Below are positions 6,795 through 14,912 of a stretch of DNA of 39,927 bases, piece by piece. The translations under genes were made by a program, and so were the position numbers. Source of the DNA: an uncultured Carnobacterium sp. (GTDB lineage Bacteria; Bacillota; Bacilli; Lactobacillales; Aerococcaceae); contig CALCML010000016.1 in assembly GCA_937967765.1 (NCBI GenBank), positions 1 through 39,927 of the forward strand. Reading direction: 5' to 3'. The notes beneath the pieces are model-generated. The model did no database searches. It saw only the letters and a list, made by a program, of their open reading frames with translations, and was not told the origin of the DNA. Every line of letters starts with the position of its first letter. Position 1 is the stretch's first letter.

Positions 6795-7611
6795 AAGATT
6801 AAAAGAACTATTTGAAAAGTATCTAAACATGATAAATTTAGGGGACTATTATCTATATAGTGATCTGGAATTGTATCATGTAACGACTGGTGAATCGCGT
6901 TTTTTTGAAAACGTCGAAGAAGTGGTCGCAGATAAAGAAGTAAATGCCTTGCTTGATGGGATTCAGTTTAATATCTTTTCTGGGAGCCGTGGTGCGAGTT
7001 CTGGTAAAAGTGGAAAAGGTGGCAAGAGCGAATTAGGCGGAGGTTTTACGAGTGCAAAAGATGGACCGGATAAATCATATTCCGCGAATCCAGCGCCATT
7101 TAATTATGGTGGGAGAAGTCAAAACTTAGATTCAGTCGTCAGTAAATTTATAAACGATTACGGGAGCGCGAAACGTGAATATGCTGTATCAGTTGACGAT
7201 CAGGGTTTTGCTCATTCATACCGTATCGGAAACGCTCACAGCGTTAGTATAATAGCTGGGCCCGGGCATACAATTGTACACAATCACCCGGGCGGGGGGA
7301 ATTTTTCCAAAGCTGATCTTTTAAATACCGCTGGTTCAAACGGAAAAGGAATCATCGCAACGAATAAAGACAGTTATTATCATTTTGAGAAAACTCAAAA
7401 ATTCAACGCTAAAGGATTCACTAAAGCGGTAAATAATGCGAAATGGCCGAAAGAATTATCATACGACGAGGGCGCGGATTGGTGGCTTCGCAAAAACGCT
7501 GGCAAGTTTGGTTATAAATACGACAAGAAAAAACCGGGAATTGCGGGGACTCACGATTATACGAAATTAAGTGGAGGCGGTTATATTTCGCCGTCAAACT
7601 TACCATTCTAA
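6784..7611 (+). CDS. JAB/MPN-like putative metalloprotease with Gly/Ser linker
   Basis: A 275-residue protein that overlaps the previous gene by 11 bp. Three parts are visible: an N-terminal domain (1-~62), a low-complexity linker rich in Gly, Ser and Lys (~66-112), and a C-terminal domain (~115-275). The last contains H166-N-H168-P and then F-S175-x2-D178, the metal site of JAB/MPN+ enzymes, with E132 as a possible upstream acid and a GPGHTIVHNHPGG strand before it. The tail is rich in aromatics and Lys. Known JAB enzymes are isopeptidases or proteases, and the fold also occurs in polymorphic toxins. The linker-plus-variable-tail layout resembles toxin delivery proteins. Its place just before the terminase is unusual. 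Activity is not proven. Confidence 0.7.
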   Translation: MEAKRLKELFEKYLNMINLGDYYLYSDLELYHVTTGESRFFENVEEVVADKEVNALLDGIQFNIFSGSRGASSGKSGKGGKSELGGGFTSAKDGPDKSYSANPAPFNYGGRSQNLDSVVSKFINDYGSAKREYAVSVDDQGFAHSYRIGNAHSVSIIAGPGHTIVHNHPGGGNFSKADLLNTAGSNGKGIIATNKDSYYHFEKTQKFNAKGFTKAVNNAKWPKELSYDEGADWWLRKNAGKFGYKYDKKKPGIAGTHDYTKLSGGGYISPSNLPF

Positions 7612-7640
7612 AACAAATTAAACAGTAAGGAGGGGAGGCG

Positions 7641-8099
7641 ATGTCGAACGAAAACTTAATTCCACTTAACGAGCGAACAAAGGACGAGCAAAGGGAAATT
7701 CAGAAAAAAGGCGGTATCGCCTCCGGAAAGGCTCGAAGGGAAAAAGCAGACTTAAAAAAGAAAGTCAATGAGATTTTAGCAATGGACGTCTTCAGTCCGC
7801 AACTTAAAGAAACACTCGAAGAAAAGGGCTTGAGCGCTACAAACCAGACGGCGGTCGTGACGGTTCTTTTGCAAAAAGCCTTAAAAGGTGATATGCGAGC
7901 GATTGAGCTATTGGCGAAGATGAACGGCAACGAAGGCACGAAAGACAACCTCGATAAGAAAGAGCAAAAGGAACGCGTCAAGGCAATGCAACTTGAAAAT
8001 AATAAACGCGAGCAGCAGCTTGAAGGCGGGGTTGCTTCCGAGGATATCATGGCCGATTATTTCGATAAGTTGGAAGGGGTGATTCAAGATGGCACTTGA
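7641..8099 (+). CDS. terS: Terminase small subunit
   Basis: A 152-residue protein preceded by AAGGAGGGG. It starts with a KGGIASGKARREKADLKK motif, common in small terminase or related DNA-binding phage proteins. A helical middle (VTVLLQKALKGDMRAIELLAKM) and an acidic coiled tail follow. It overlaps the large subunit gene by 11 bp. The small subunit recognises the packaging site and hands DNA to TerL. The identification rests on motif plus position; the sequence itself is low in hard signatures. Confidence 0.78.
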   Translation: MSNENLIPLNERTKDEQREIQKKGGIASGKARREKADLKKKVNEILAMDVFSPQLKETLEEKGLSATNQTAVVTVLLQKALKGDMRAIELLAKMNGNEGTKDNLDKKEQKERVKAMQLENNKREQQLEGGVASEDIMADYFDKLEGVIQDGT

Positions 8100-9324
8100 C
8101 CGGCTTTACACGGACAAACAAATTAAAATCTTGAGGCGTTCCCTTGTCCGTGATTGGTATATGATGATAAACCACGGCGCAGTACGGGCCGGAAAGACTA
8201 AACTAGACAATGATCTATTTTTAATGGAATTGAAGCGCGTTAAAAAGAACGCTGCAAAAGTCGGAGTTCAAACGCCGATGTATATTTTGGGAGCTGTATC
8301 GTCCGGGACGTTGCAAACGAATATCTTACGCGAGATAACAGACGCTTACGGACACGAATTCCGTTTTGATAGGCACGGCAATTTTACGCTTTTCGGGGTG
8401 TATGTCGTGACGACGTTTACGGGCTCGATAGCGGGGTTGAAAGCTATTCGTGGTATGACAGCCTTCGGGGCTTATGTCAACGAGGCGACGCTGGCGAATA
8501 AAGAGGTATTTGACGAAATTCTAAAACGTTGCTCGGGTTACGGTGCGCGTATTATATGCGATACTAACCCGGACCATCCGAAGCATTGGCTGAAAGTTGA
8601 CTATATCGATAAAGCAGACGGAGAGAAAATACTTGCCAATCATTTTACAATTTTTGATAATACCTTCTTAAATCAACGATATGTCGATAACTTAATCGCA
8701 ACAACGCCTTCTGGCATGTTTACCGAGCGCGGTATCTATGGCCGGTGGGTGATTGGTGAAGGTGCGGTATATCGTGACTTTAAAGAGGATATGTACGTAA
8801 ACAAATTGCCCGAGCATTTCGCGAAGATTTACGCGGGTGTTGACTGGGGATATGAACACTGGGGCTCTATCGTGGTCGTGGGGCAAACCGAGGCGGGCGA
8901 TGTGTATATCTTAGAGGAACACGCTTACCAATACAAAGAGATTGATTTTTGGGTGGATCTTGCAAAAGATATAAAAGCCCGATATGGCGATATATTCTTC
9001 TGGGCTGATAGTGCGCGCCCCGAACACGTCGGACGGTTTAACCGTGAAAGACTCAAATGCTTTAATGCTTACAAGTCGGTATTATCCGGAATTGAGGAAG
9101 TGGCTAAGCTCATGAAGGGCGGTCGCTTTTTTGTTGTTTCAAATAAGGTACGCAAGTTCAAAGATGAAATATATCAGTACGTTTGGAATGAGCGAACGGG
9201 CGAACCGGTAAAAGAGCATGACGATGTTCTGGACGCGGTGAGGTATGCGATTTATTCACAACACGTTTACGACACAAGCAGCACAGTAAAAGAACGTATG
9301 GCAAGCGCGCAGTATTATTTCTAA
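8089..9324 (+). CDS. terL: Terminase large subunit (PBSX type)
   Basis: A 411-residue packaging ATPase and nuclease that pumps DNA into the prohead and cuts it. Walker A GAVRAGKT is at residues 30-37 and a Walker B-like region ends AFGAYVNEA near 125-132. The C-terminal RNase H-like nuclease has D252 in GVDWGYEH, D307 in WADSARPEH and acidic residues in EHDDVLDAVRYA at 377-387. Length and motifs fit PBSX-family TerL. ATG 8089 follows a purine-rich AAGGGG site inside terS. Confidence 0.95.
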   Translation: MALDRLYTDKQIKILRRSLVRDWYMMINHGAVRAGKTKLDNDLFLMELKRVKKNAAKVGVQTPMYILGAVSSGTLQTNILREITDAYGHEFRFDRHGNFTLFGVYVVTTFTGSIAGLKAIRGMTAFGAYVNEATLANKEVFDEILKRCSGYGARIICDTNPDHPKHWLKVDYIDKADGEKILANHFTIFDNTFLNQRYVDNLIATTPSGMFTERGIYGRWVIGEGAVYRDFKEDMYVNKLPEHFAKIYAGVDWGYEHWGSIVVVGQTEAGDVYILEEHAYQYKEIDFWVDLAKDIKARYGDIFFWADSARPEHVGRFNRERLKCFNAYKSVLSGIEEVAKLMKGGRFFVVSNKVRKFKDEIYQYVWNERTGEPVKEHDDVLDAVRYAIYSQHVYDTSSTVKERMASAQYYF

Positions 9325-9343
9325 AAGGAGGAATAAAAAGAAA

Positions 9344-10870
9344 TTGGAATTCTTAAAAGGACGACGTTTTGATGAAAACGCGAATCGTCAATTCGTGATG
9401 ACAATCGAAGATTTTGAAACAATCGAATTTGAAAGTCAGAAATGGATTGCACGGCTGAAAAATTTCGTCGGAACTCATCGAGCAGAACAGCTGGACCGCT
9501 TGAAAGAACTAAAACGGTATTATCTAGCTGACAATAATATCAAGTATCGCGACGAGAAAAGCGATCCATACAGTGCAGATAATCGAATCGCGAGCGATTG
9601 GGCGAAATATATTACTGTTTTTGAACAAGGGTATATGCTGGGGAATCCGGTCGAATACAAGAACGAAAACGCAGAAATTCAAGCCTTAATCGATAATTTT
9701 AGCAAACAAAACAACGAGCAAGATCATAACGTGGCTATCAAAACAGACTTAGCTATTTATGGTCGAGCTTATGAATTGCTAAATACGTTTAAAAACGAGG
9801 ACGAAGCGGTTTGGGTGAAGTTGTACCGAATGAACCCGGAACAGACTTTTGTCATTTATGATGATAGTTACGAGCAGCGCTCTTTGATGGCAGTCAACTA
9901 TTACTCTATCAGTTACGGAAACGGACACAAACGCGATTTTGTGAAAGTATATACCGATGACGCTATATACGAGTATGTGGATGACAATCAGGAAGCGGAC
10001 ACGCTAAGACTGAAAGAAAAAAGCGAGCATTTCTTTAATGGCGTACCGGTGAACGAGTTTAGCAACAACACAGACCGAACCGGAGCGTTCGAAGCCGTGC
10101 TCGACTCTATTGACGCTTACGACTTGTCACAATCGGAATTAGCAAACTTCCAGCAAGATAGTAACGAGGCTTTACTGGTTATTTCGGGCAATCCGTTTAC
10201 CGGGGTTGACGACAAAGACTTTTTAGAAGACGGTCGAATCAATCCGAACGGTCGTCTGGCTGTTTCGCAATCGTTCAAGAAAGCAAAAATCTTGATTCTT
10301 GACGATAACCCGATTCCAGGAGGTTCTTCGCCATCGGCTCACTATCTAGTGAAAACATACGACACAGCCGGAGCGGAAGCCTATAAAGAGCGCTTAGTAA
10401 ATGATATTTTACGCTTTACGTTCACGCCGGACACAACCGATAGCAATTTCGCCGGCACACAGTCGGGCGAAGCGATGAAATATAAGATGATGGCAGCGGA
10501 CAATTACCGAGGCAAACAAGAGCTTTTGTTTGAAAAGGGGCTCATGCGTCGCTTACGTCTAGCGGTCAATATCTGGAAAATCAAGGGGAATGATTCTGGG
10601 AATTATAACCTTATCAATCAGACCGATATCGTATTCACTCCGAACCTTCCGCAAAATGATAATGAATTGGTGGCAATCGTTAAGAATCTGTATGGCGTGG
10701 TAAGTGAACAAACTATCGTCGAAATTCTTGAGCGCGTGACGGGAGTCAATGCTGAAACGGAATTGAAACGACTGAAGGAAGACACGGAAAAAGCGCTTGA
10801 AATGTTACCACGAATCACACAAGAAAACGAGGTAGCGGATGAACAAACTGAAGAAGCTAACAAGCCATGA
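9344..10870 (+). CDS. Portal protein (SPP1 gp6-like)
   Basis: A 508-residue portal of the SPP1 gp6 family; the dodecameric ring at the head vertex through which DNA passes. Recognisable parts are the N-terminal helical region (YYLADNNIKYRDEKSDPYSA), the core with VWVKLYRMNPEQTFVIYDDS, and the long stem/crown helices with FTPDTTDSNFAGTQSGEAMK. It starts at TTG 9344 after AAGGAGG with a rather long spacer. It overlaps the minor head gene by 32 bp and lies between terL and MuF, as in SPP1-like phages. Confidence 0.92.
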   Translation: MEFLKGRRFDENANRQFVMTIEDFETIEFESQKWIARLKNFVGTHRAEQLDRLKELKRYYLADNNIKYRDEKSDPYSADNRIASDWAKYITVFEQGYMLGNPVEYKNENAEIQALIDNFSKQNNEQDHNVAIKTDLAIYGRAYELLNTFKNEDEAVWVKLYRMNPEQTFVIYDDSYEQRSLMAVNYYSISYGNGHKRDFVKVYTDDAIYEYVDDNQEADTLRLKEKSEHFFNGVPVNEFSNNTDRTGAFEAVLDSIDAYDLSQSELANFQQDSNEALLVISGNPFTGVDDKDFLEDGRINPNGRLAVSQSFKKAKILILDDNPIPGGSSPSAHYLVKTYDTAGAEAYKERLVNDILRFTFTPDTTDSNFAGTQSGEAMKYKMMAADNYRGKQELLFEKGLMRRLRLAVNIWKIKGNDSGNYNLINQTDIVFTPNLPQNDNELVAIVKNLYGVVSEQTIVEILERVTGVNAETELKRLKEDTEKALEMLPRITQENEVADEQTEEANKP

Positions 10871-12215
10871 TGAATACTGGACGGGACGGGCTCGAGAAAT
10901 ATTCGAGTACGTTGACCGAAAAGATATTGATTTTTTCGCTGAGTTAGAAAAAACTTACCGGGCGCAGTCGGTGAAGCTACAAAGAGCGGTTTTTGATTTT
11001 TACACAAAATACGCTGAAGAACACGAAATAACCTATCAAGACGCTATGAAGCGCTTGAGGGGTGAAGATTTAAGCGATTATGTGGAAAATGCTCGGAAGT
11101 ATCGCGAAGAAGCTGAAAACAATCCGGAATTGTTAAACCGTTTAAACGAACAATATTCGGCAGCTCGAGCAATTAGGATCGAAGCCTTACACGCTGAAGC
11201 AGTATATCGCGCTGGCGTGCTTGCTGGTGCGCTTCATAAGAGCTTTGAAAAGTATCTATACGACGTTGCAGAATATGCTTATAAAAAGGCTCACGGTGGG
11301 CGTGCGGGTGCGGTCAATCGTCCAGCATTTGAAGAAGTTATCAAGACGCCATTCAATGGTCGGAACTATTCCGAGCAACTTTGGGGCAATACCGACAGCC
11401 TAGCGCAAAAGCTGAAAGAAGTATTCAAACAAGGCTTCATTCGTGGCGATAGCCCGCACGAAATGGCGCGAGAAATCCGAAAAGAATTCAACGTGGCACG
11501 CTCGAGGGCTGAAACGCTTGTCCGAACGGACGCGACGGCAGTCATAAACCGCGCAACCATAAAACGATACAAACGTGAAGGCTTGAAATACTATCGGATT
11601 TTGGTCGTTTTAGACAATCGGACGACTCAAATTTGCCGGCGAATTGCACAAGAGGACAAATTATATAAACTCGAAGACGCGCAAGTCGGGGTTAATATGC
11701 CCCCGTTCCATTATAATTGCCGGTCAACAATTATGCCGGATGAAGGCGAATTGAACGGGGAAGGAGTGGAAGAAAGATCTGAAGACGCTAGTGATAAATC
11801 AAAAGCGCTTTTTAGAAATAAAGATTCGAATAAGCGGCGTCCGATAAATAAAGCAAGACAAAATCGTTTAACTAGAGATTTTAGACAAAACGGAGGTGTA
11901 ATTTTCCAAAGTCCAGTAGGAGACCAATATCTGAAGAAAGTTGGCGCGGCTGCTTTAAATTACAACGAGAAAACTATTATATTGCCTACCAAACCGACAA
12001 TTTCAGAAGTATTGGAAGAATTATATCATGCGGAACAGTATAGAAACGGGAAAATCGATCCAAACGATAATATTAGCAAAATAAAAGCTGAAATAGACGC
12101 GCAAAACTATTTACTTTCGGTAGAAAAGAGGTATAATATACCTAGAAACGAAAGCGAACAAACAAAGAAGAATCTGAAGTATTGGAAGGAGAAGTTGAAA
12201 AAATATGAAGATTAA
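10839..12215 (+). CDS. MuF/SPP1 gp7-like minor head protein with toxin-like C-terminus
   Basis: A 458-residue protein. Residues ~1-310 are the phage head morphogenesis (MuF, SPP1 gp7) domain, with RTDATAVINRATIKRY, VLDNRTTQICR and the end motif PPFHYNCRSTIMP. This part is packed in the head. After an acidic, serine-containing joint (~312-330) the last ~130 residues form a separate domain, basic at its start, with EELYHAEQ at 393-400 (E393, E394, H397, Q400) and a lysine-rich helical end. MuF proteins with variable C-terminal toxin domains are a known class in temperate Firmicute phages. The acid-acid-x-x-His pattern hints at a metalloenzyme but the classic HExxH is absent. A 69-codon gene overlaps its 3' end. 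Confidence 0.85.
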   Translation: MNKLKKLTSHDEYWTGRAREIFEYVDRKDIDFFAELEKTYRAQSVKLQRAVFDFYTKYAEEHEITYQDAMKRLRGEDLSDYVENARKYREEAENNPELLNRLNEQYSAARAIRIEALHAEAVYRAGVLAGALHKSFEKYLYDVAEYAYKKAHGGRAGAVNRPAFEEVIKTPFNGRNYSEQLWGNTDSLAQKLKEVFKQGFIRGDSPHEMAREIRKEFNVARSRAETLVRTDATAVINRATIKRYKREGLKYYRILVVLDNRTTQICRRIAQEDKLYKLEDAQVGVNMPPFHYNCRSTIMPDEGELNGEGVEERSEDASDKSKALFRNKDSNKRRPINKARQNRLTRDFRQNGGVIFQSPVGDQYLKKVGAAALNYNEKTIILPTKPTISEVLEELYHAEQYRNGKIDPNDNISKIKAEIDAQNYLLSVEKRYNIPRNESEQTKKNLKYWKEKLKKYED

Positions 12216-12414
12216 ACATATTTTACAATTACCATTCGGGACGTCTATCAATTTAGATAAAAATGTCCCTGAATCCGGAGTAGTAGGCAAGTTTTTAACC
12301 GTTGACTTTGAAAATTACTATAAAGTTGTGGGAACTCCGACAAACATTTTTTCAGAGGTCTTGATTTCAAAAGCAGAAACATTGATGGAAGGTCAAGAAG
12401 TTCATTTTGTATAA
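12205..12414 (+). CDS. Small protein, possible immunity partner of the MuF tail
   Basis: A 69-residue protein overlapping the end of the MuF gene by 11 bp and closed by its own terminator. It looks like a compact beta protein (MKIKHILQLPFGTSINLDKN, then FLTVDFENYYKVVG, then a terminal strand pair). Small genes placed right behind toxin-bearing MuF genes often encode immunity proteins; that role is inferred only from context. It uses no membrane segment, so a cytoplasmic partner is most likely. Coding is supported by overlap and a GGAGAAG site. Confidence 0.7.
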   Translation: MKIKHILQLPFGTSINLDKNVPESGVVGKFLTVDFENYYKVVGTPTNIFSEVLISKAETLMEGQEVHFV

Positions 12415-12418
12415 AAAT

Positions 12419-12450
12419 AAGTGCTTAGATAATAATCTAGGTGCTTTTTT
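12419..12450 (+). terminator. Rho-independent terminator after the MuF partner gene
   Basis: AAGTGCTTAGAT and ATCTAGGTGCTT pair over 12 positions when G-U wobbles are counted, around an AATA loop, followed by a T-run. It only forms well as RNA from the plus strand. Confidence 0.75.
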
Positions 12451-12476
12451 CATGCTCAAAATAAGAAAGGAGAATG

Positions 12477-12611
12477 ATGAATATCTGGGATATTGTTTTC
12501 TTTACAGCTGGCTTAATCTGTTTTTTGATTTTGGTTTTGGTAGGTTGGGCTATCATTGCCGGACTGATTGACGGAATTAGACAAGCAAATAAAGAACGTT
12601 CAAATAGATAA
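12477..12611 (+). CDS. 44-residue single-pass membrane protein
   Basis: A short ORF with its own AAAGGAG site 4 bases before ATG 12477 (an ATG at 12474 is too close). The product has a 25-residue hydrophobic stretch starting IVFFTAGLICFLILVLVGW, then a basic tail (IRQANKERSNR), so it is probably a membrane protein with the tail inside. It lies alone between two terminators in the middle of the head genes, which is how accessory (moron) genes often sit. No family is recognised; superinfection exclusion or a regulatory role are possible. Confidence 0.6.
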   Translation: MNIWDIVFFTAGLICFLILVLVGWAIIAGLIDGIRQANKERSNR

Positions 12612-12633
12612 GGAGGTGATCCGGTATCTTGAC

Positions 12634-12657
12634 AAGCGGGAATAGACCGCTTTTTTT
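12634..12657 (+). terminator. Rho-independent terminator before the scaffold leader
   Basis: AAGCGG and CCGCTT form a 6-bp stem around GAATAGA, followed by seven T. It separates the small membrane gene from the scaffold-capsid genes. Confidence 0.75.
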
Positions 12658-12756
12658 GTTGTCCAGACTATGCGGAAGACTTTAAAAGCTGCATTGTTTC
12701 GCCGCCGGGCGTAAAACGAGAATATCGATTGATGGCGTAACCATCGGAGGAAATAA
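12658..12756 (+). promoter_or_regulatory. Non-coding leader of the scaffold gene with hairpin over the ribosome site
   Basis: About 100 bases without a credible gene precede scaffold. At its end GATGG (12731-12735) and CCATC (12741-12745) pair around CGTAA, directly abutting the GGAGG ribosome site (12746-12750). This could tune the very high translation needed for scaffold and capsid. No clear sigma-70 promoter was found within it. Confidence 0.4.
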
Positions 12757-13341
12757 ATGTCAGAAAACACACACGCAAACGTTGAAACTGAAGCTATTGA
12801 GCAAGACGTCACTCAAGAAGAACAAGTTGAAACTAAGCAAGAGAAAACGGAACGAACCTTTACACGGGCAGAAATTGGCAAAATGCTAGCGGCTGAACGT
12901 GCGAAGTGGGAAGACGAACAAGCGGAAATTATCGAACAAGCTAAAAGCGAAGGTGAACGCTTGGCAAAAATGACAAAAGACGAACGCGCAAAAGAAGAAG
13001 AAGCGCGACGAATTCAAGCAATCGAAGAACGTGAGCGCGTACTTGCTGAAAAAGAAATGCGAGTAGCAACTCAAACGCTTTTGAGCGAGGAAGGATTGCC
13101 GGTTGAATTCTTGGATTTTGTTATTTCTGAAACAGCGGAAGTCACCAAAGAGAAAATCGGGTTATTGCGCTCGGTATTTGATAAAGCGGTAGAAAGTCGC
13201 GTCGATGAACGCTTGGCACAGAAAGCACCACGAAAGGGAACTGGACCAGTATCGCTGACAAAAGCTGAAATTATGGCGGTTGAGGACGACGACCAACGTC
13301 AAGCCTTAATTGCTGCAAACATTGGACTATTTAAAAATTAG
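12757..13341 (+). CDS. Scaffolding protein (DUF4355-like)
   Basis: A 194-residue, strongly acidic and helical protein with a long central coiled coil (residues ~35-110, rich in E, K, R, A). A C-terminal helix-loop (VSLTKAEIMAVEDDDQRQAL) would contact capsid subunits. This composition and the position directly before the capsid gene are typical of the DUF4355 scaffold family. It would guide prohead assembly and then leave. It starts at ATG 12757 after GGAGG. Confidence 0.88.
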   Translation: MSENTHANVETEAIEQDVTQEEQVETKQEKTERTFTRAEIGKMLAAERAKWEDEQAEIIEQAKSEGERLAKMTKDERAKEEEARRIQAIEERERVLAEKEMRVATQTLLSEEGLPVEFLDFVISETAEVTKEKIGLLRSVFDKAVESRVDERLAQKAPRKGTGPVSLTKAEIMAVEDDDQRQALIAANIGLFKN

Positions 13342-13354
13342 AAAGGGCTAAAAT

Positions 13355-14239
13355 ATGGCTGAAAATAAATTAACAACTATGAACGACTTAGGCGAAATTA
13401 AGTCAATTGATTTTGTCAACAAGTTTTCTAAAAACATTAACGACTTGCTTCGTCTTTTGGGGGTTACACGTCGTCAAGAATTGACAAATGACCTTAAAAT
13501 TCAAACGTACAAATGGACGACTGATATCGACAATACGGTAACGGCTGAAGGTGAAACAATTCCACTTTCAAAAGTAAGTCGTGCGAAAGATCAAGAATAC
13601 ACCGTTACATGGTTCAAAAAACGCCGTGCGGTATCTGCTGAAGCTATCGCCCGTCACGGTGCGTCACGCGCTATTTCCGAAGCTGATACACGTCTTCTTC
13701 GCGAAATTCAAAACGGAATCAAAGAAGACTTCCTAACTTACCTTAAAAAGACTAAGACTAAAGTTAAAGGTAAAGGCTTGCAAGAAGCACTTGCGCAAAG
13801 CTGGGGCAAACTAACAACTGTAAACGAGTTTGAAGGCTCTCCGCTTGTATCATTCGTAAACCCGCTTGACGTTGCAGAATACCTCGGAAATACTCCGGTT
13901 GCTTCTGACGCTTCAAATGTTTTCGGATTTACTCTTTTACAAAACTTCCTCGGTATGCAAAACGTTATCGTTATGCCATCATGTCCGAAAGGTAAGATTT
14001 ACACAACAGCCGTTGAGAACTTGGTATTCGCGTACCTAAACGTTGCTAACGGTGACTTGGGCGGATTGTTTGCAGACTTCACGGATGAAACGGGCGTTAT
14101 TGCTGTAAGCCGTGACCGTCACTTGAACAACCTTACTTTTGAATCTGTATTCTTTGGAGCTAACGTTCTTTTCGCTGAAATCCCGGATGGCGTGGTTGAG
14201 GCTACAATCGAAGCACCAGTACCAGTACCCGGCGGATAA
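13355..14239 (+). CDS. Major capsid protein (HK97 fold)
   Basis: A 294-residue capsid protein. The N-terminal arm (MAENKLTTMNDLGEIKSIDF) leads to an E-loop-like stretch (VTAEGETIPLSKV, YTVTWFKKRRAVSAEAIARH) and a spine helix (EADTRLLREIQNGIKEDFL). Late segments (VIVMPSCPKGKIYTTAVENL, GLFADFTDETGVIAVSRDRH) fit the P and A domains. Codon choice is uniform and looks optimised for high expression. It lies 13 bases after the scaffold and before the connector genes. The tail ends in a proline/valine run (APVPVPGG). Confidence 0.92.
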   Translation: MAENKLTTMNDLGEIKSIDFVNKFSKNINDLLRLLGVTRRQELTNDLKIQTYKWTTDIDNTVTAEGETIPLSKVSRAKDQEYTVTWFKKRRAVSAEAIARHGASRAISEADTRLLREIQNGIKEDFLTYLKKTKTKVKGKGLQEALAQSWGKLTTVNEFEGSPLVSFVNPLDVAEYLGNTPVASDASNVFGFTLLQNFLGMQNVIVMPSCPKGKIYTTAVENLVFAYLNVANGDLGGLFADFTDETGVIAVSRDRHLNNLTFESVFFGANVLFAEIPDGVVEATIEAPVPVPGG

Positions 14240-14253
14240 TTAAGGGGTAAACG

Positions 14254-14619
14254 ATGGCAGCTATTGAACTAGAAAAAGTAACGAAAGAAATTCGTTTATT
14301 GAAAGGAATTCCGGAAAGCGACAAAGAACAAGACGAACTTTTGGCCTTAATTGTGAAGGATAGTTTCGAGCGTATTATCGCGTTCGTCAACCGCTTTTCG
14401 GACTTTCCATTGGCAGAATTGCCGGATAGCGTGAGCTATATTCTTCGTGACGTGGCTGTTAGTCGATTTAACCGCTTAAATTCTGAAGGGGCAACCGCTG
14501 ACAGCGAAGAAGGCCGGAGCTTTACTTGGGAGGATAGCTATCTAACAGATGATAACAAGGCTATTTTGGAAAGCCTAGCAGTCAAAAATCGCGCCCGTGG
14601 AATCGCTAGATTTATTTAA
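14254..14619 (+). CDS. Head-tail connector (adaptor)
   Basis: A 121-residue helical protein of the Phage_connect_1/gp15-like adaptor type. It has an N-terminal helix (LEKVTKEIRLLKGI), a middle helix containing YILRDVAVSRFNRLNSEG and the acidic loop EEGRSFTWEDSYLTDD. Such adaptors sit below the portal ring. It follows the capsid gene by 14 bases, the usual place. Confidence 0.85.
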   Translation: MAAIELEKVTKEIRLLKGIPESDKEQDELLALIVKDSFERIIAFVNRFSDFPLAELPDSVSYILRDVAVSRFNRLNSEGATADSEEGRSFTWEDSYLTDDNKAILESLAVKNRARGIARFI

Positions 14620-14633
14620 AAAGGGGGGCGCGT

Positions 14634-14912
14634 ATGATTTATAATGATCGCGTTGTTTTGATTTTTGAAACACGTCCGAGCGATGAATTATTCGAGAAAA
14701 CGGGAAAGCGTAACAGTTCCCCGATACCTTGTATGAAAAATGCCATGTCAAACTATGAAATGATGGGGCTTTTTGGTAAGTACGACTTCGACGCGTTCAA
14801 GTTGCACTTGCAAGGTATCCATAAGGATTTTTCCGAAGTGATTTATAAAGGGCGTAAGATGAAAATCAAAGGCAAAAGATACCATCATAATAGCACGGTG
14901 ATTTATTTATGA
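14634..14912 (+). CDS. Head closure protein
   Basis: A 92-residue, beta-rich protein (DRVVLIFETRPSDELFEKTG, FSEVIYKGRKMKIKGKRYHH). Size, fold prediction by eye and position between adaptor and HK97 gp10-like gene match the SPP1 gp16-type stopper that closes the head. It starts after GGGGGG and overlaps the next gene by ATGA. The match is by context more than by motif. Confidence 0.72.
   Translation: MIYNDRVVLIFETRPSDELFEKTGKRNSSPIPCMKNAMSNYEMMGLFGKYDFDAFKLHLQGIHKDFSEVIYKGRKMKIKGKRYHHNSTVIYL

Noticed and set aside
12259..12272. AAAATGTCCCTGA in the MuF partner gene matching the origin repeats
   Set aside because: A single copy inside a coding region, without neighbouring boxes; probably chance.
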